Source of the DNA: Allohahella sp002354735
GTDB lineage: Bacteria; Pseudomonadota; Gammaproteobacteria; Pseudomonadales; Oleiphilaceae
Direction of reading: 5' to 3'
Assembly: GCF_047946665.1 (NCBI RefSeq)
Contig: NZ_CP172312.1
Span: 2,542,001 to 2,606,000 of the forward strand
DNA length: 64,000 nucleotides
Shown: positions 1 to 8,281 of the stretch, piece after piece
Layout: the number at the start of each line of letters is the position of its first letter
Numbering within the stretch: position 1 is the stretch's first letter
Position numbers and translations under genes: made by a program
The notes under the pieces: generated by a model
Databases searched by the model: none
What the model was told of the DNA's origin: nothing
What the model saw: only the letters and a program-made list of their open reading frames with translations

Positions 1-1423
1 TCAGTGAAAACTCGATCTTCGGGCCGTAGAACGCACCCTCACCCGGCTGCAAATCCCACGGCAGCCCCTTGGCATTAAGGGCATCTTCCAGAGCCTTTTC
101 GGCCTTGTCCCATTGTGAATCATCGCCAACGCGCTTTTCAGGTCTGGTCGAAAGCTTGTACTGCATCTGGGTAAAGCCAAAGTCGGCATAGACGTCGTGA
201 AGAAAATCTATAAAGGCTGCACATTCAGACTGGATCTGGTCTTCGGTGCAGAAAATATGGCCATCGTCCTGGGTAAAACCGCGCACGCGCATAAGGCCAT
301 GCAAGGCGCCCGAGGCTTCGTTGCGATGACAGGAGCCAAACTCGGCGAACCGCAGTGGCAGTTCGCGGTGCGATCGCAGCCCCTGGTTGAAGACCTGAAC
401 GTGCCCAGGACAGTTCATGGGCTTGATGGCGTAGTCGCGATCTTCCGATTGGGTAGTGAACATGTCGTCACGGAACTTCTCCCAGTGCCCTGACTTTTCC
501 CAGAGACTGCGATCAATGACCTGCGGCGTCTTGATTTCCTTGTAGTCGCGTGCCCGCTGTTGCGCGCGCATGTACTTTTCGACCGCCTGATAGATGGCCC
601 AGCCGTCCGGATGCCAGAAGACCATGCCTGGCGCCTCTTCCTGCATGTGAAACAGATCGAGCTTCTTGCCGACCTTGCGATGATCACGTTTTTCAGCTTC
701 CGCCAGGCGGTTGAGATAGGCTTTGAGATCTTTCTTGTTAGCCCAGGCTGTGCCGTAAATGCGTTGGAGCATCTCGTTATTCGAGTCACCGCGCCAGTAG
801 GCACCAGCCACTCGCGTCAGCTTGAAGGCCTTGATTTTGCCGGTACTAGGCACGTGCGGGCCGCGGCAAAGGTCGATGAAATCACCCTGCTTATAGAAGC
901 TGAGAGCCTCTTCACCGGGAATCGATGCAATGATTTCCTTCTTGTACGCTTCGCCCATCTTGTCGAACAGGCTAATGGCCTCTTCCCGACCCATGACGGA
1001 ACGAAACACCGGCAGGTCATCCTTCGACAGTTCTTCCATGCGCTTCTCGATAGCTTCGAGATCATCTGGCGTGAATGGTCTGTGGAAGGCAAAGTCGTAG
1101 TAGAAGCCATCGTCGATGACCGGCCCTATGGTCACCTGGGCTTCCGGAAACAGATCCTGTACGGCCATCGCCAGAAGATGGGCGGCAGAATGACGAATGA
1201 TATCGAGGCCTTCTTCGTCACGTTCAGTCACGATGGCGAGGCGGGTATCGCGGTCGATGAGAAACGAGGTATCGACCAGGGTCGATTGGCCATCTTCATG
1301 AATGAGTTTTCCACCCAGTGCTGCCTTGGCAAGTCCTGGACCAATGTCTGCGGCAATATCATGCACGGTGACAGCCTGACTGAACGCTCGTTCGCTGCCA
1401 TCCGGGAGGGTGATAAGCGGCAT
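1..1423 (-). CDS. thrS: Threonyl-tRNA synthetase, C-terminus cut by the window edge
   Basis: This enzyme charges tRNA-Thr with threonine in the cytoplasm. About 474 of the usual ~640 residues are present, and the end lies beyond the left edge. In order I see a TGS domain (residues 1-63), the second additional (editing) domain with HSAAH at 78-82, and the class II catalytic core with the MNCPGH and CHRNE (motif 2) signatures. The start ATG is preceded by a GAGGTAGAG ribosome binding site. It is the last gene on its strand before about 150 bases of apparent promoter region upstream. The missing part should be motif 3 and the anticodon-binding domain. Identification is secure. Confidence 0.97.
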   Translation of the reverse strand, partial: MPLITLPDGSERAFSQAVTVHDIAADIGPGLAKAALGGKLIHEDGQSTLVDTSFLIDRDTRLAIVTERDEEGLDIIRHSAAHLLAMAVQDLFPEAQVTIGPVIDDGFYYDFAFHRPFTPDDLEAIEKRMEELSKDDLPVFRSVMGREEAISLFDKMGEAYKKEIIASIPGEEALSFYKQGDFIDLCRGPHVPSTGKIKAFKLTRVAGAYWRGDSNNEMLQRIYGTAWANKKDLKAYLNRLAEAEKRDHRKVGKKLDLFHMQEEAPGMVFWHPDGWAIYQAVEKYMRAQQRARDYKEIKTPQVIDRSLWEKSGHWEKFRDDMFTTQSEDRDYAIKPMNCPGHVQVFNQGLRSHRELPLRFAEFGSCHRNEASGALHGLMRVRGFTQDDGHIFCTEDQIQSECAAFIDFLHDVYADFGFTQMQYKLSTRPEKRVGDDSQWDKAEKALEDALNAKGLPWDLQPGEGAFYGPKIEFSL

Positions 1424-1580
1424 AGTGACTCTACCTCGATTTCGATTCTGTTATTGACGCTGGTAGCAGAGGCTACACTTCGCAATTAAACGGCGGTGGA
1501 TTCTATCAAGTGCTGGCGCCCATGGCTATCAGGTCAGGCTGTGAAACGCAGTCCCAGATGGGCTCGCGCCGTCGACCTGC

Positions 1581-2021
1581 CTAGGGTGCACTGACCACGA
1601 AGTCGCCTTCGAGGCGGCAGGTCAGCGCATTGCCGCAATATACTTCGCTAAGCATATGCAAACGGCCTTTCTGACGGCGGGCGAACATGCTGCTGAAGCG
1701 CTGCCAGGCCTGCTCGTCGAGGGCACAGCGGGCAGTAAATGTTTCACGCATGGGCAAAAGGTATTCGATGTTCGAACGCTGTACGACGAGGTCACCATCG
1801 AGCCCTTCCGCTTTCAAGCGGACATAGATCATGGTCCACGCCGCAAGCGTCGCGACTGAGGCGATACTGCCGCCGAACACGGTGCCCTGATGATTGATAT
1901 TGGGCGCAAACGGCGCTGACAGCGTAATGGCCGCCTCGCTCCGTTCGACCACCTCGACACCCATGGCCTTGCTGATGGGAATGTGCGTGTGGAGATAGTG
2001 GATGATAGCTGCCTTGTCCAT
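1581..2021 (-). CDS. YiiD C-terminal-type thioesterase (hotdog fold)
   Basis: A 146-residue stand-alone protein matching the thioesterase domain seen at the C-terminus of YiiD. The motif INHQGTVFGGSIASVATLAA (around 42-61) is characteristic of that family, which has a hotdog fold and is expected to hydrolyse acyl-thioesters. The substrate is unknown. It lies 19 bases after the TAXI protein gene on the same strand and has a GGAAGCAGG ribosome binding site, so it is probably the last gene of the leftward unit that begins with the DUF1329 gene. The link suggests acyl-CoA or lipid handling, but that is inference. Confidence 0.8.
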   Translation of the reverse strand: MDKAAIIHYLHTHIPISKAMGVEVVERSEAAITLSAPFAPNINHQGTVFGGSIASVATLAAWTMIYVRLKAEGLDGDLVVQRSNIEYLLPMRETFTARCALDEQAWQRFSSMFARRQKGRLHMLSEVYCGNALTCRLEGDFVVSAP

Positions 2022-2040
2022 TGAACCTGCTTCCCTGTTG

Positions 2041-3045
2041 CTAGTGTTGAGGCGTCAGACCCGCCTCACGGAAATAGCGCGCGGCGCCGGGGTGGATCGG
2101 AGCGGCCAGGCGCTCGTTGGCCATAGCCTGGACGCGCAGATTTGCGAGTGCTGGATGGCGCTGCCTGAACGCTTCGAAGTTGTCGAAGACCGCTTTGACG
2201 AGCCGGTATACAGTCTCGTCATCCGTGGCGGCATCGGTAACCAGAACCGCTCCGACACCGAAGGTTGCCGTAGCGCCTTCGTTATTACGATACATGCCTG
2301 CCGGGATGGTCGCATCGCGATAGTAGGGAAAGGCTGTCTTCAGTGATTTGATCATCTCGGCACTGAGTGGAATCAGTCGACTTTCGCACAGCGTAGTGAC
2401 TTCCTTGACGGCACCGTTTGGATGTCCAACCACATAGAGCATGACGTCGATCTTGCTGCGACACAGCGCATCCGGCTGATCGACTGCGGGCAATTCGGTG
2501 ATTTCACTGAATTCACTGAAACTCCAGCCAAGGTGGCTGAGGAGAATTTCAATGGTAGCGCGCTGGCCGGAGCCCCTGCTCCCGACGTTGACACGTTTGC
2601 CTTTCATATCGTCGAGATCATGAACCGAAGAGTCGGCACGTACGACTGCAGTAAATGCCTCTGGATGCAGACTGAAGACCGAGCGGAGCGATTTCTGGGC
2701 AGACCTGGTTTCGCTGCCATGATAGGCATTGTACTGCCAGTCGGTCTGAACGATTGCAAAGGAGACGTCCTTGCGGGCGAGTGCCTCAAGGTTGGCGATA
2801 CTGCCATCGGTGCTTTCGATGAAACAGCGGGTTCCCTTGTTGCTGTACACCTGGTTGACCAGGCGGCAGATGGCGCCGCCTGCAGGAAAGTAGACGCCAG
2901 TTTCATTGCCGGTCGCGATGGTAATCGTCGGCGCGGCTACTGGCTTTGGCGTTTCAGCCTGAGCGACGCCATACGACGCTGTCATTATCAACAGGCAGTG
3001 CAGCAGCCTCGACCGCCACCTGCCTGTTCCGAACCGTCCTTCCAT
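2041..3045 (-). CDS. TAXI-family TRAP transporter solute-binding protein
   Basis: A 334-residue periplasmic binding protein of the TAXI group. It has a cleavable signal peptide ending near VAQAE (residue ~31), followed by the typical opening TIATGNETGVYFPAGGAICR and a type 2 periplasmic-binding fold. TAXI proteins normally deliver carboxylates or amino acids to a fused DctQM permease, but no permease gene is in the neighbourhood, so it is an orphan here. It sits 25 bases after the RND transporter gene and 19 before the thioesterase gene, which suggests co-transcription. A role in presenting substrate to the adjacent RND protein is possible but untested. Confidence 0.85.
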   Translation of the reverse strand: MEGRFGTGRWRSRLLHCLLIMTASYGVAQAETPKPVAAPTITIATGNETGVYFPAGGAICRLVNQVYSNKGTRCFIESTDGSIANLEALARKDVSFAIVQTDWQYNAYHGSETRSAQKSLRSVFSLHPEAFTAVVRADSSVHDLDDMKGKRVNVGSRGSGQRATIEILLSHLGWSFSEFSEITELPAVDQPDALCRSKIDVMLYVVGHPNGAVKEVTTLCESRLIPLSAEMIKSLKTAFPYYRDATIPAGMYRNNEGATATFGVGAVLVTDAATDDETVYRLVKAVFDNFEAFRQRHPALANLRVQAMANERLAAPIHPGAARYFREAGLTPQH

Positions 3046-3070
3046 GACAGAACCATCTCCTTGCGATTGC

Positions 3071-5464
3071 CTATCCGGCTACCTGAGCTGCTTTTGCTCG
3101 GGCGACCATCTGGTCGGGCCGAAGCAGGAATCGGGCAAGCGCTGGCAGCAACCAGATTGCGCCGACCATGTTCCAGATGAACATGAAGAACAGCAGCAGT
3201 CCCATGTTGGCCTGAAACTTGATTGGACTCAATATCCAGGTACAGACGCCGATACCAAGGGTGATACCGGTAAATATCACAGCCTTGCCTGTACTGCGCA
3301 GCGTTTCGAAATACGCATTCTGCAGCGAGCGGCCCTGTAACAGGAAGTGCTCGAACTTGGCGTAGATATAGATACCGTAGTCGACACCGATGCCCACACC
3401 AAGCGCGATAACCGGAAGCGTCTCGACCTTGATACCAATGCCCAGTTGCGCCATCAACGCCTCACACAGCACCGAGGTGAGACCGAGTGGAATGACAATA
3501 CAGAGCACCGCACGAATCGATCGGAAGGTGATGTAGCAGAGTATGCTGACTACAGCATAAACGAAGGCCAGCATCATGTTCTTTGCGTCGCTGATGACCT
3601 CGTTGGTTGCCGCATCCACACCTGCGTTACCGGCAGCCAAAAGGAACTGAAAATCGTCCTGGGGGTTTTCAGCAACGTAATCTTCCACCACGTCCACGAC
3701 GCGCTGCAGGGTCTCGGCTTTGTGGTCTTCCAGGAAGGCCAACACTGGCGTCAGGCTGCAGTCGGAATTGATGAGGCCAGAAGGCGCCCGCTGGACAGAG
3801 GAGTTAATAACCTGCTGGTTACGCGACAACTCCGACCATTTGAAGTTACCTTCGTTGAAGGCCTTCGTTACGATCTTGGACACTGTCACGATCGAGGCGG
3901 TCGACTCAACGCCAGGGGTGTTCTCGAGACGCCACTGGAGTTCGTTCATCGCCGCCATGACAGGATAGCTCGAGCAACGCTCAGGCTCTGTCTTGACCAT
4001 GACAACCAGCACGTCAGAGCTCGTACTGTAGTTTTCGATCATGAACTTGTTGTCCATGTTATATCGACTGTCGGCCCGAAGCTCCGGAGCGCCGGGATCG
4101 AGATCACCGACCTTCAGATCCTGCTTGAGATAGAAACCAAGCCCGGTACCTATGAGCGCGATCAGGATGGACACCGGCGCAACCGACGGATGAGCAAACT
4201 TCGACATCCAATGCCACTTTCGATCGTGACGCTCGTCGTGGTTCTGAACATAGCGAACGCCGCTCTTGCTGATACCGACGTAGGACAGCAGCACCGGATG
4301 CAGCACGAGGTTGGTGACGATGACCACCGCCACACCGATACTTGCCGACACAGCCAAATCACGAATGACATCAATTTCGATGAACAACAGCGTCAGGAAG
4401 CCGATTGCGTCACTCAACAGTGCGATCATGCCGGGAACATAGAGTCCTCTGAAAGCGCGTTTCGCTGACTCATACGCGTTGTGGCCGTCCGCACTTTCCA
4501 CAGCCATGGCATTGACGATCTGGACGCCATGACTGATGCCCACCGCGAAGACGAGGAAAGGCACCAGCACCGAGTACGGATCGAGTCCGAAACCAAGTAG
4601 TTTCAATATGCCCAACTGCCAGAACACTGCAATGATCGAAGCGAAAATTGGCGTGAGCGTGCCGGACCAGCAACGCGAGTACAGCAGGAGCAGCACGAAA
4701 GTCAGGCCAATGGTCACGAGGAAAAACAGACCAATTGACTGAATACCGTTGATTAGATCACCGACTTTCTTGGCGAACCCCACGACGTGAATCTCGACGT
4801 TAGGGTTATCAGCGGCATATTTCTCACGGATCTTTTCTTCAATCGAGTTTCCAAAAGCCTGATAGTTCAGCGTCTCGCCAGTCTCAGGATTCTTCTCGAG
4901 CAAAGGCGCGGAGATAATCGTCGACTTGAAGTCGTCTGCGACCAACCTTCCGATTTCACCAGATCGCTGAATATTCTGTTCCAGGCTGGCCAAACGTTGC
5001 TTGTCCCAGCCATCGCCACCAGGAATAACCGTTCCACCCTGAAAACCCTCTTCGGTCACTTCGACCCAGCGAGTGTTCGGCGTCCAAATGGACTGAACAC
5101 CCGCACGATCGACGCCGTTGAGGAAGAATACTTCGTCTGTAACCTTCTCGAGCAGATCCATGTACTCTTCGGTGAAGATATCGCCGTCCTTCACAGCCAC
5201 AGCAATACGAATCGAGTTACCGAGGTTCTGCAGGTCTGCCCGGTGCTCCATCATATTCTTGATGTAAGGATGCTCGAGCGGAATGAGACGTTCAAAGCTG
5301 GCATCTGGCTTGATCTGGACCGCGTGATATCCGAAGAAGGCCGTCAGCAAAGCAAAGATGATCAGGATAATCGGTCGATTGTTGAATATCAGCCGCTCCA
5401 GCAAAGGCTCAGCTTTGGGGGTGGTAATATAATGTTCGCCCTTGTCGTGCAGCGGATTTGACAT
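3071..5464 (-). CDS. RND/MMPL-family transporter
   Basis: A 797-residue inner-membrane protein of the MMPL type. A short cytoplasmic start leads to TM1 (about residues 32-50), then a ~180-residue periplasmic loop, a block of TM helices (about 225-390), a second TM and periplasmic loop, and a second helical block near 640-785. This is the duplicated RND arrangement with sterol-sensing-like helices. Relatives of this length are commonly encoded beside DUF1329 and YCF48-type proteins, exactly as here, and are thought to move lipids or other hydrophobic molecules. It lies 38 bases after the YCF48 gene and 25 before the TAXI gene. The substrate cannot be read from sequence. Confidence 0.88.
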   Translation of the reverse strand: MSNPLHDKGEHYITTPKAEPLLERLIFNNRPIILIIFALLTAFFGYHAVQIKPDASFERLIPLEHPYIKNMMEHRADLQNLGNSIRIAVAVKDGDIFTEEYMDLLEKVTDEVFFLNGVDRAGVQSIWTPNTRWVEVTEEGFQGGTVIPGGDGWDKQRLASLEQNIQRSGEIGRLVADDFKSTIISAPLLEKNPETGETLNYQAFGNSIEEKIREKYAADNPNVEIHVVGFAKKVGDLINGIQSIGLFFLVTIGLTFVLLLLYSRCWSGTLTPIFASIIAVFWQLGILKLLGFGLDPYSVLVPFLVFAVGISHGVQIVNAMAVESADGHNAYESAKRAFRGLYVPGMIALLSDAIGFLTLLFIEIDVIRDLAVSASIGVAVVIVTNLVLHPVLLSYVGISKSGVRYVQNHDERHDRKWHWMSKFAHPSVAPVSILIALIGTGLGFYLKQDLKVGDLDPGAPELRADSRYNMDNKFMIENYSTSSDVLVVMVKTEPERCSSYPVMAAMNELQWRLENTPGVESTASIVTVSKIVTKAFNEGNFKWSELSRNQQVINSSVQRAPSGLINSDCSLTPVLAFLEDHKAETLQRVVDVVEDYVAENPQDDFQFLLAAGNAGVDAATNEVISDAKNMMLAFVYAVVSILCYITFRSIRAVLCIVIPLGLTSVLCEALMAQLGIGIKVETLPVIALGVGIGVDYGIYIYAKFEHFLLQGRSLQNAYFETLRSTGKAVIFTGITLGIGVCTWILSPIKFQANMGLLLFFMFIWNMVGAIWLLPALARFLLRPDQMVARAKAAQVAG

Positions 5465-5502
5465 AACGAGCCCTTCGAGAAGTTCTTATTTGGGAATGCA
5501 GT

Positions 5503-6687
5503 TTAAATCTTGCTGATACCGTTCATGATGCTGACACCGCTTTCGCCGGTGATGAGGACCTTGTCCTCATTCACGATCCAGGCGGAGGTCAGCGACAGAC
5601 GGTCATCGCGAATACGGGCGCGGAAGGTCCTGCCGTGATCCGAGCTGAAGAGCATGACGCCCGAGTTGCCGACGACAACCATTCGACCAGAGCTCTGCGC
5701 CATCCCGCCGGTCAGCGTGGCGTCGGTCTGCGAATTGATTTCGTCCCAGGTCGCGCCGTTGTCGGTCGAGAGGAACATGTTACCGCGCAGGCCGAGCAGG
5801 AGAACCTCATTCACATTGCCGGTACCGGTGACCCCAAAGAACGAGCCCTCATACGGGCTTTCCATTGTTTGCCAGGACTCGCCAGCATCGACTGAACGGA
5901 AGACGATGCCACCTTCCCCAGCAATGTAGATCGTTCCACCCGTCACCTGATTGATGGCATTGAGGTGAAAGCGATCGAGATTATCGATGTTGCCAGAGTA
6001 ATTCTGCCAGGTCTTGCCGCCATCGACCGTTCTGAAAAAGAAGCCGTAGGAGCCTACCGCAAAGCCCCGCTGACTGTCCTGAAACCAGACATCAAGTAAG
6101 GGCTTGGTCGGTCCAAGCTTGGCATCTTCCTGTGCATCTTCAAGGCTGTACTGCGCCTCTTCCAATTGCATTTCGAGGTCGGCCAGCGAGCCCTTACCGC
6201 CTTTGGCAGCCCCGTTGCCTGCCTGCAGTGCAGCTATTGCGGCTTCCAGCTCTTCGATAGTGGCCTCGGCTTCAGTGATCACCAGCTTGTTGGCGTCGTC
6301 ACCGTCAAACTGCTTCGTCCACGTCTTGCCAGCATCGCTGGAATGAAGAATGACGCCGCTATGCCCTACTGCCCAGCCATGATCAGCGTCAGGAAAGTGT
6401 ACTGCCGTCAGCAGCACATTAACCGGCACCTCGGCCTGTTCCCAGGTCTTCCCGCCATCATCGGAATAGATGATATGGCCCCGCTGCCCTACGGCAACCA
6501 GCCGCTTGCCTGCACTGACCACGTCGATCAGGAGCGTGGAAGTGACGAGGTCACTCTGAATGGCTGACTTTGCGAAGGGTTCTGCCGCGGAGGCGACCGT
6601 CGGCATGACGCCCGCCAATGCGGTCGCCAATGAAATACCCAGGCCGGCCTTGCGTAGCCAGAACTTCGCTGTGCGTGCTGAACTCAT
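5503..6687 (-). CDS. YCF48/BNR-repeat beta-propeller protein, exported
   Basis: A 394-residue protein with a signal peptide ending near TVASAAE (about 29-36). It has repeated BNR/YCF48 blades with the SDDGGKTWEQ, SDAGKTWTKQ, VDGGKTWQNY and DNGATWDEI motifs. Between blades, at about residues 135-190, there is a charged and Ala/Glu-rich insertion (ITEAEATIEELEAA onward) predicted to form a coiled coil. Proteins of this family accompany MMPL-type RND transporters and DUF1329 proteins. A periplasmic partner role for the transporter encoded 38 bases downstream is a reasonable inference. It is 37 bases after the DUF1329 gene. Confidence 0.85.
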   Translation of the reverse strand: MSSARTAKFWLRKAGLGISLATALAGVMPTVASAAEPFAKSAIQSDLVTSTLLIDVVSAGKRLVAVGQRGHIIYSDDGGKTWEQAEVPVNVLLTAVHFPDADHGWAVGHSGVILHSSDAGKTWTKQFDGDDANKLVITEAEATIEELEAAIAALQAGNGAAKGGKGSLADLEMQLEEAQYSLEDAQEDAKLGPTKPLLDVWFQDSQRGFAVGSYGFFFRTVDGGKTWQNYSGNIDNLDRFHLNAINQVTGGTIYIAGEGGIVFRSVDAGESWQTMESPYEGSFFGVTGTGNVNEVLLLGLRGNMFLSTDNGATWDEINSQTDATLTGGMAQSSGRMVVVGNSGVMLFSSDHGRTFRARIRDDRLSLTSAWIVNEDKVLITGESGVSIMNGISKI

Positions 6688-6724
6688 TTATGATTCCTGT
6701 AAGCAGCGGGGAGTTGTCACAATA

Positions 6725-8131
6725 CTATCTGCCTCGACGGCGCAGTGCCTGCGGACTGAAGTAACGTCTTGATGGTGCTTCACCGGTGAACATTTTTGCA
6801 GTCTTTTCTTCGGAGTCCATACCCTGCACGTGGTAGCGCATGGATCTCAGATCGTAAAACGCGTCGACCGTGGTCCAGGTCGTGGGTAGCTCATAGAAGT
6901 TCTTGAGGTGGGCCATACTGACACGCCAGAGCTCATCGCGGGTATCGTACTGATCCACCATTGCCACGTTCCAGCTGTCGGCGTCAATATAGAATACGCG
7001 CTTGCCATAGATATGGCGCTCGCCTTTCTTGAGCTTTGCCTCAACGACATGCACCCGGTGTTTTTCAAAGCGCAGAAGATCCGGGTTCAGGTGACTCGTA
7101 TCGAGCAGTTGTTCGTAGGTAACGTCTTCCTGAGACAGCTTGTAGCTGTTGTAGGGAATGTACATTTCACGCATGCCCATGTACTTCCAGTCATAGCGAT
7201 CTGGACTGCCGTTATACATATCGGTGTCGTCGGCTGTGCGAAGACCCTCTGCATCCGCGATGGGTGAGTCGTATGCCAGGTTCGGTGCCTTTCGCACCCT
7301 GCGCTGACCAGAGTCGTAGCCCCACGCCTGCCGGGGCTCCTTCACCTGATCGACAGTTTCATGAATAAGCACGGCACCGCCAGCCTTTCGTGCTGGCGCA
7401 ATGTTGAAAGACAGATAATAGAACAGGACGTTATCGAGGGTTTTCGCAGATCCCTCTGGATTGTAATAATTGAAATAGACCTCTTGCTGAGAGGTGACCA
7501 GCGTGTACTCGCCATTTCGCTGTACGGCCACGTCGCTGGCCTTTCTTGTCACGAAGATTCCACGATAGCGGGTAATGTGATTCCAGATGGCCTGCAGCCC
7601 CTTCTGTTCGTCCGAGCCCTCCAGGATTGGGAACGGCACACCGCCATAAGCACCCTTGATACCGTTTCCGCCGTCTACGAGTTCGGCAGAAGTCGCGTTC
7701 TCGAAGGTATTCTCATAGACCCACTTCGGTGCAGCGTGAGTACGATGCGAGGTAAAAACCGGCACCTTGAATGAACTGGCGTAAGTCTTGACCATCGCCT
7801 GCAAGCCGTCCGACATGGCCGACGCGTACTTGGACATGTTTGTGGAGTCTATCGTGAAAAGTGGTTTCTCATCTGCGAAGGGATTGGGATGATGCTGACC
7901 AGGCCGCTCATATTCTTTCGGTGGTTCGGTGATGCCGCCCTTCCAGTCAGGAATATCCTTGCCGTTGCCCTTGCGCGGCGCACCATAAGGCGTTAGTTCG
8001 TTCTTGAGCTTTGCCGCTTCTGCGGCAGAGACCTTTGCATGCGCGGGCATTTGGGCCGTGAGGACCACAAGGGCTGCGCAGGAAATACTAAGGAGCGTTT
8101 TAGAGGGTAGCGACCGGTTCATAAAAGTCAT
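6725..8131 (-). CDS. DUF1329 family protein, exported
   Basis: A DUF1329 protein of about 468 residues with an N-terminal signal peptide ending near PAHAK. I chose the ATG at 8131 over the upstream one at 8170 because the earlier 13 residues are not signal-like; the ATG at 8122 is another option. DUF1329 members resemble outer-membrane or periplasmic lipid-binding proteins (LolB-like relatives have been suggested) and are typically paired with DUF1302 proteins. No DUF1302 gene is next to it. It is the first gene of a unit of five leftward genes with gaps of 19-38 bases. Confidence 0.85.
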   Translation of the reverse strand: MTFMNRSLPSKTLLSISCAALVVLTAQMPAHAKVSAAEAAKLKNELTPYGAPRKGNGKDIPDWKGGITEPPKEYERPGQHHPNPFADEKPLFTIDSTNMSKYASAMSDGLQAMVKTYASSFKVPVFTSHRTHAAPKWVYENTFENATSAELVDGGNGIKGAYGGVPFPILEGSDEQKGLQAIWNHITRYRGIFVTRKASDVAVQRNGEYTLVTSQQEVYFNYYNPEGSAKTLDNVLFYYLSFNIAPARKAGGAVLIHETVDQVKEPRQAWGYDSGQRRVRKAPNLAYDSPIADAEGLRTADDTDMYNGSPDRYDWKYMGMREMYIPYNSYKLSQEDVTYEQLLDTSHLNPDLLRFEKHRVHVVEAKLKKGERHIYGKRVFYIDADSWNVAMVDQYDTRDELWRVSMAHLKNFYELPTTWTTVDAFYDLRSMRYHVQGMDSEEKTAKMFTGEAPSRRYFSPQALRRRGR

Positions 8132-8243
8132 GCTGCTGTGTAATCCTGACGATTGTGAGGGACCTGGCACCGGAGGAGACGAATCACGAAGTCCAGACGG
8201 TACCCAACTTCATTAGCGTAGACCAGCACCGCAGTTTGTCCAC

Positions 8244-8264
8244 GGTGGAGACGGCTGCTCCACC
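8244..8264 (-). terminator. Hairpin after pepN, possible terminator
   Basis: A perfect inverted repeat GGTGGAG / CTCCACC with a 7-base spacer lies just past the pepN stop. Outer CAC/GTG bases can extend it with one bulge. There is no T run, so it could be a weak or Rho-assisted terminator or an mRNA-stabilising hairpin. It also falls between pepN and the DUF1329 gene, in the likely promoter region of the latter. Confidence 0.35.
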
Positions 8265-8281
8265 TGTGGCTGTCAGGCAAA

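Noticed and set aside
3347..4468. A long open frame opposite the RND transporter gene
   Set aside because: It mirrors the codon pattern of the transporter gene and has no independent gene signals.
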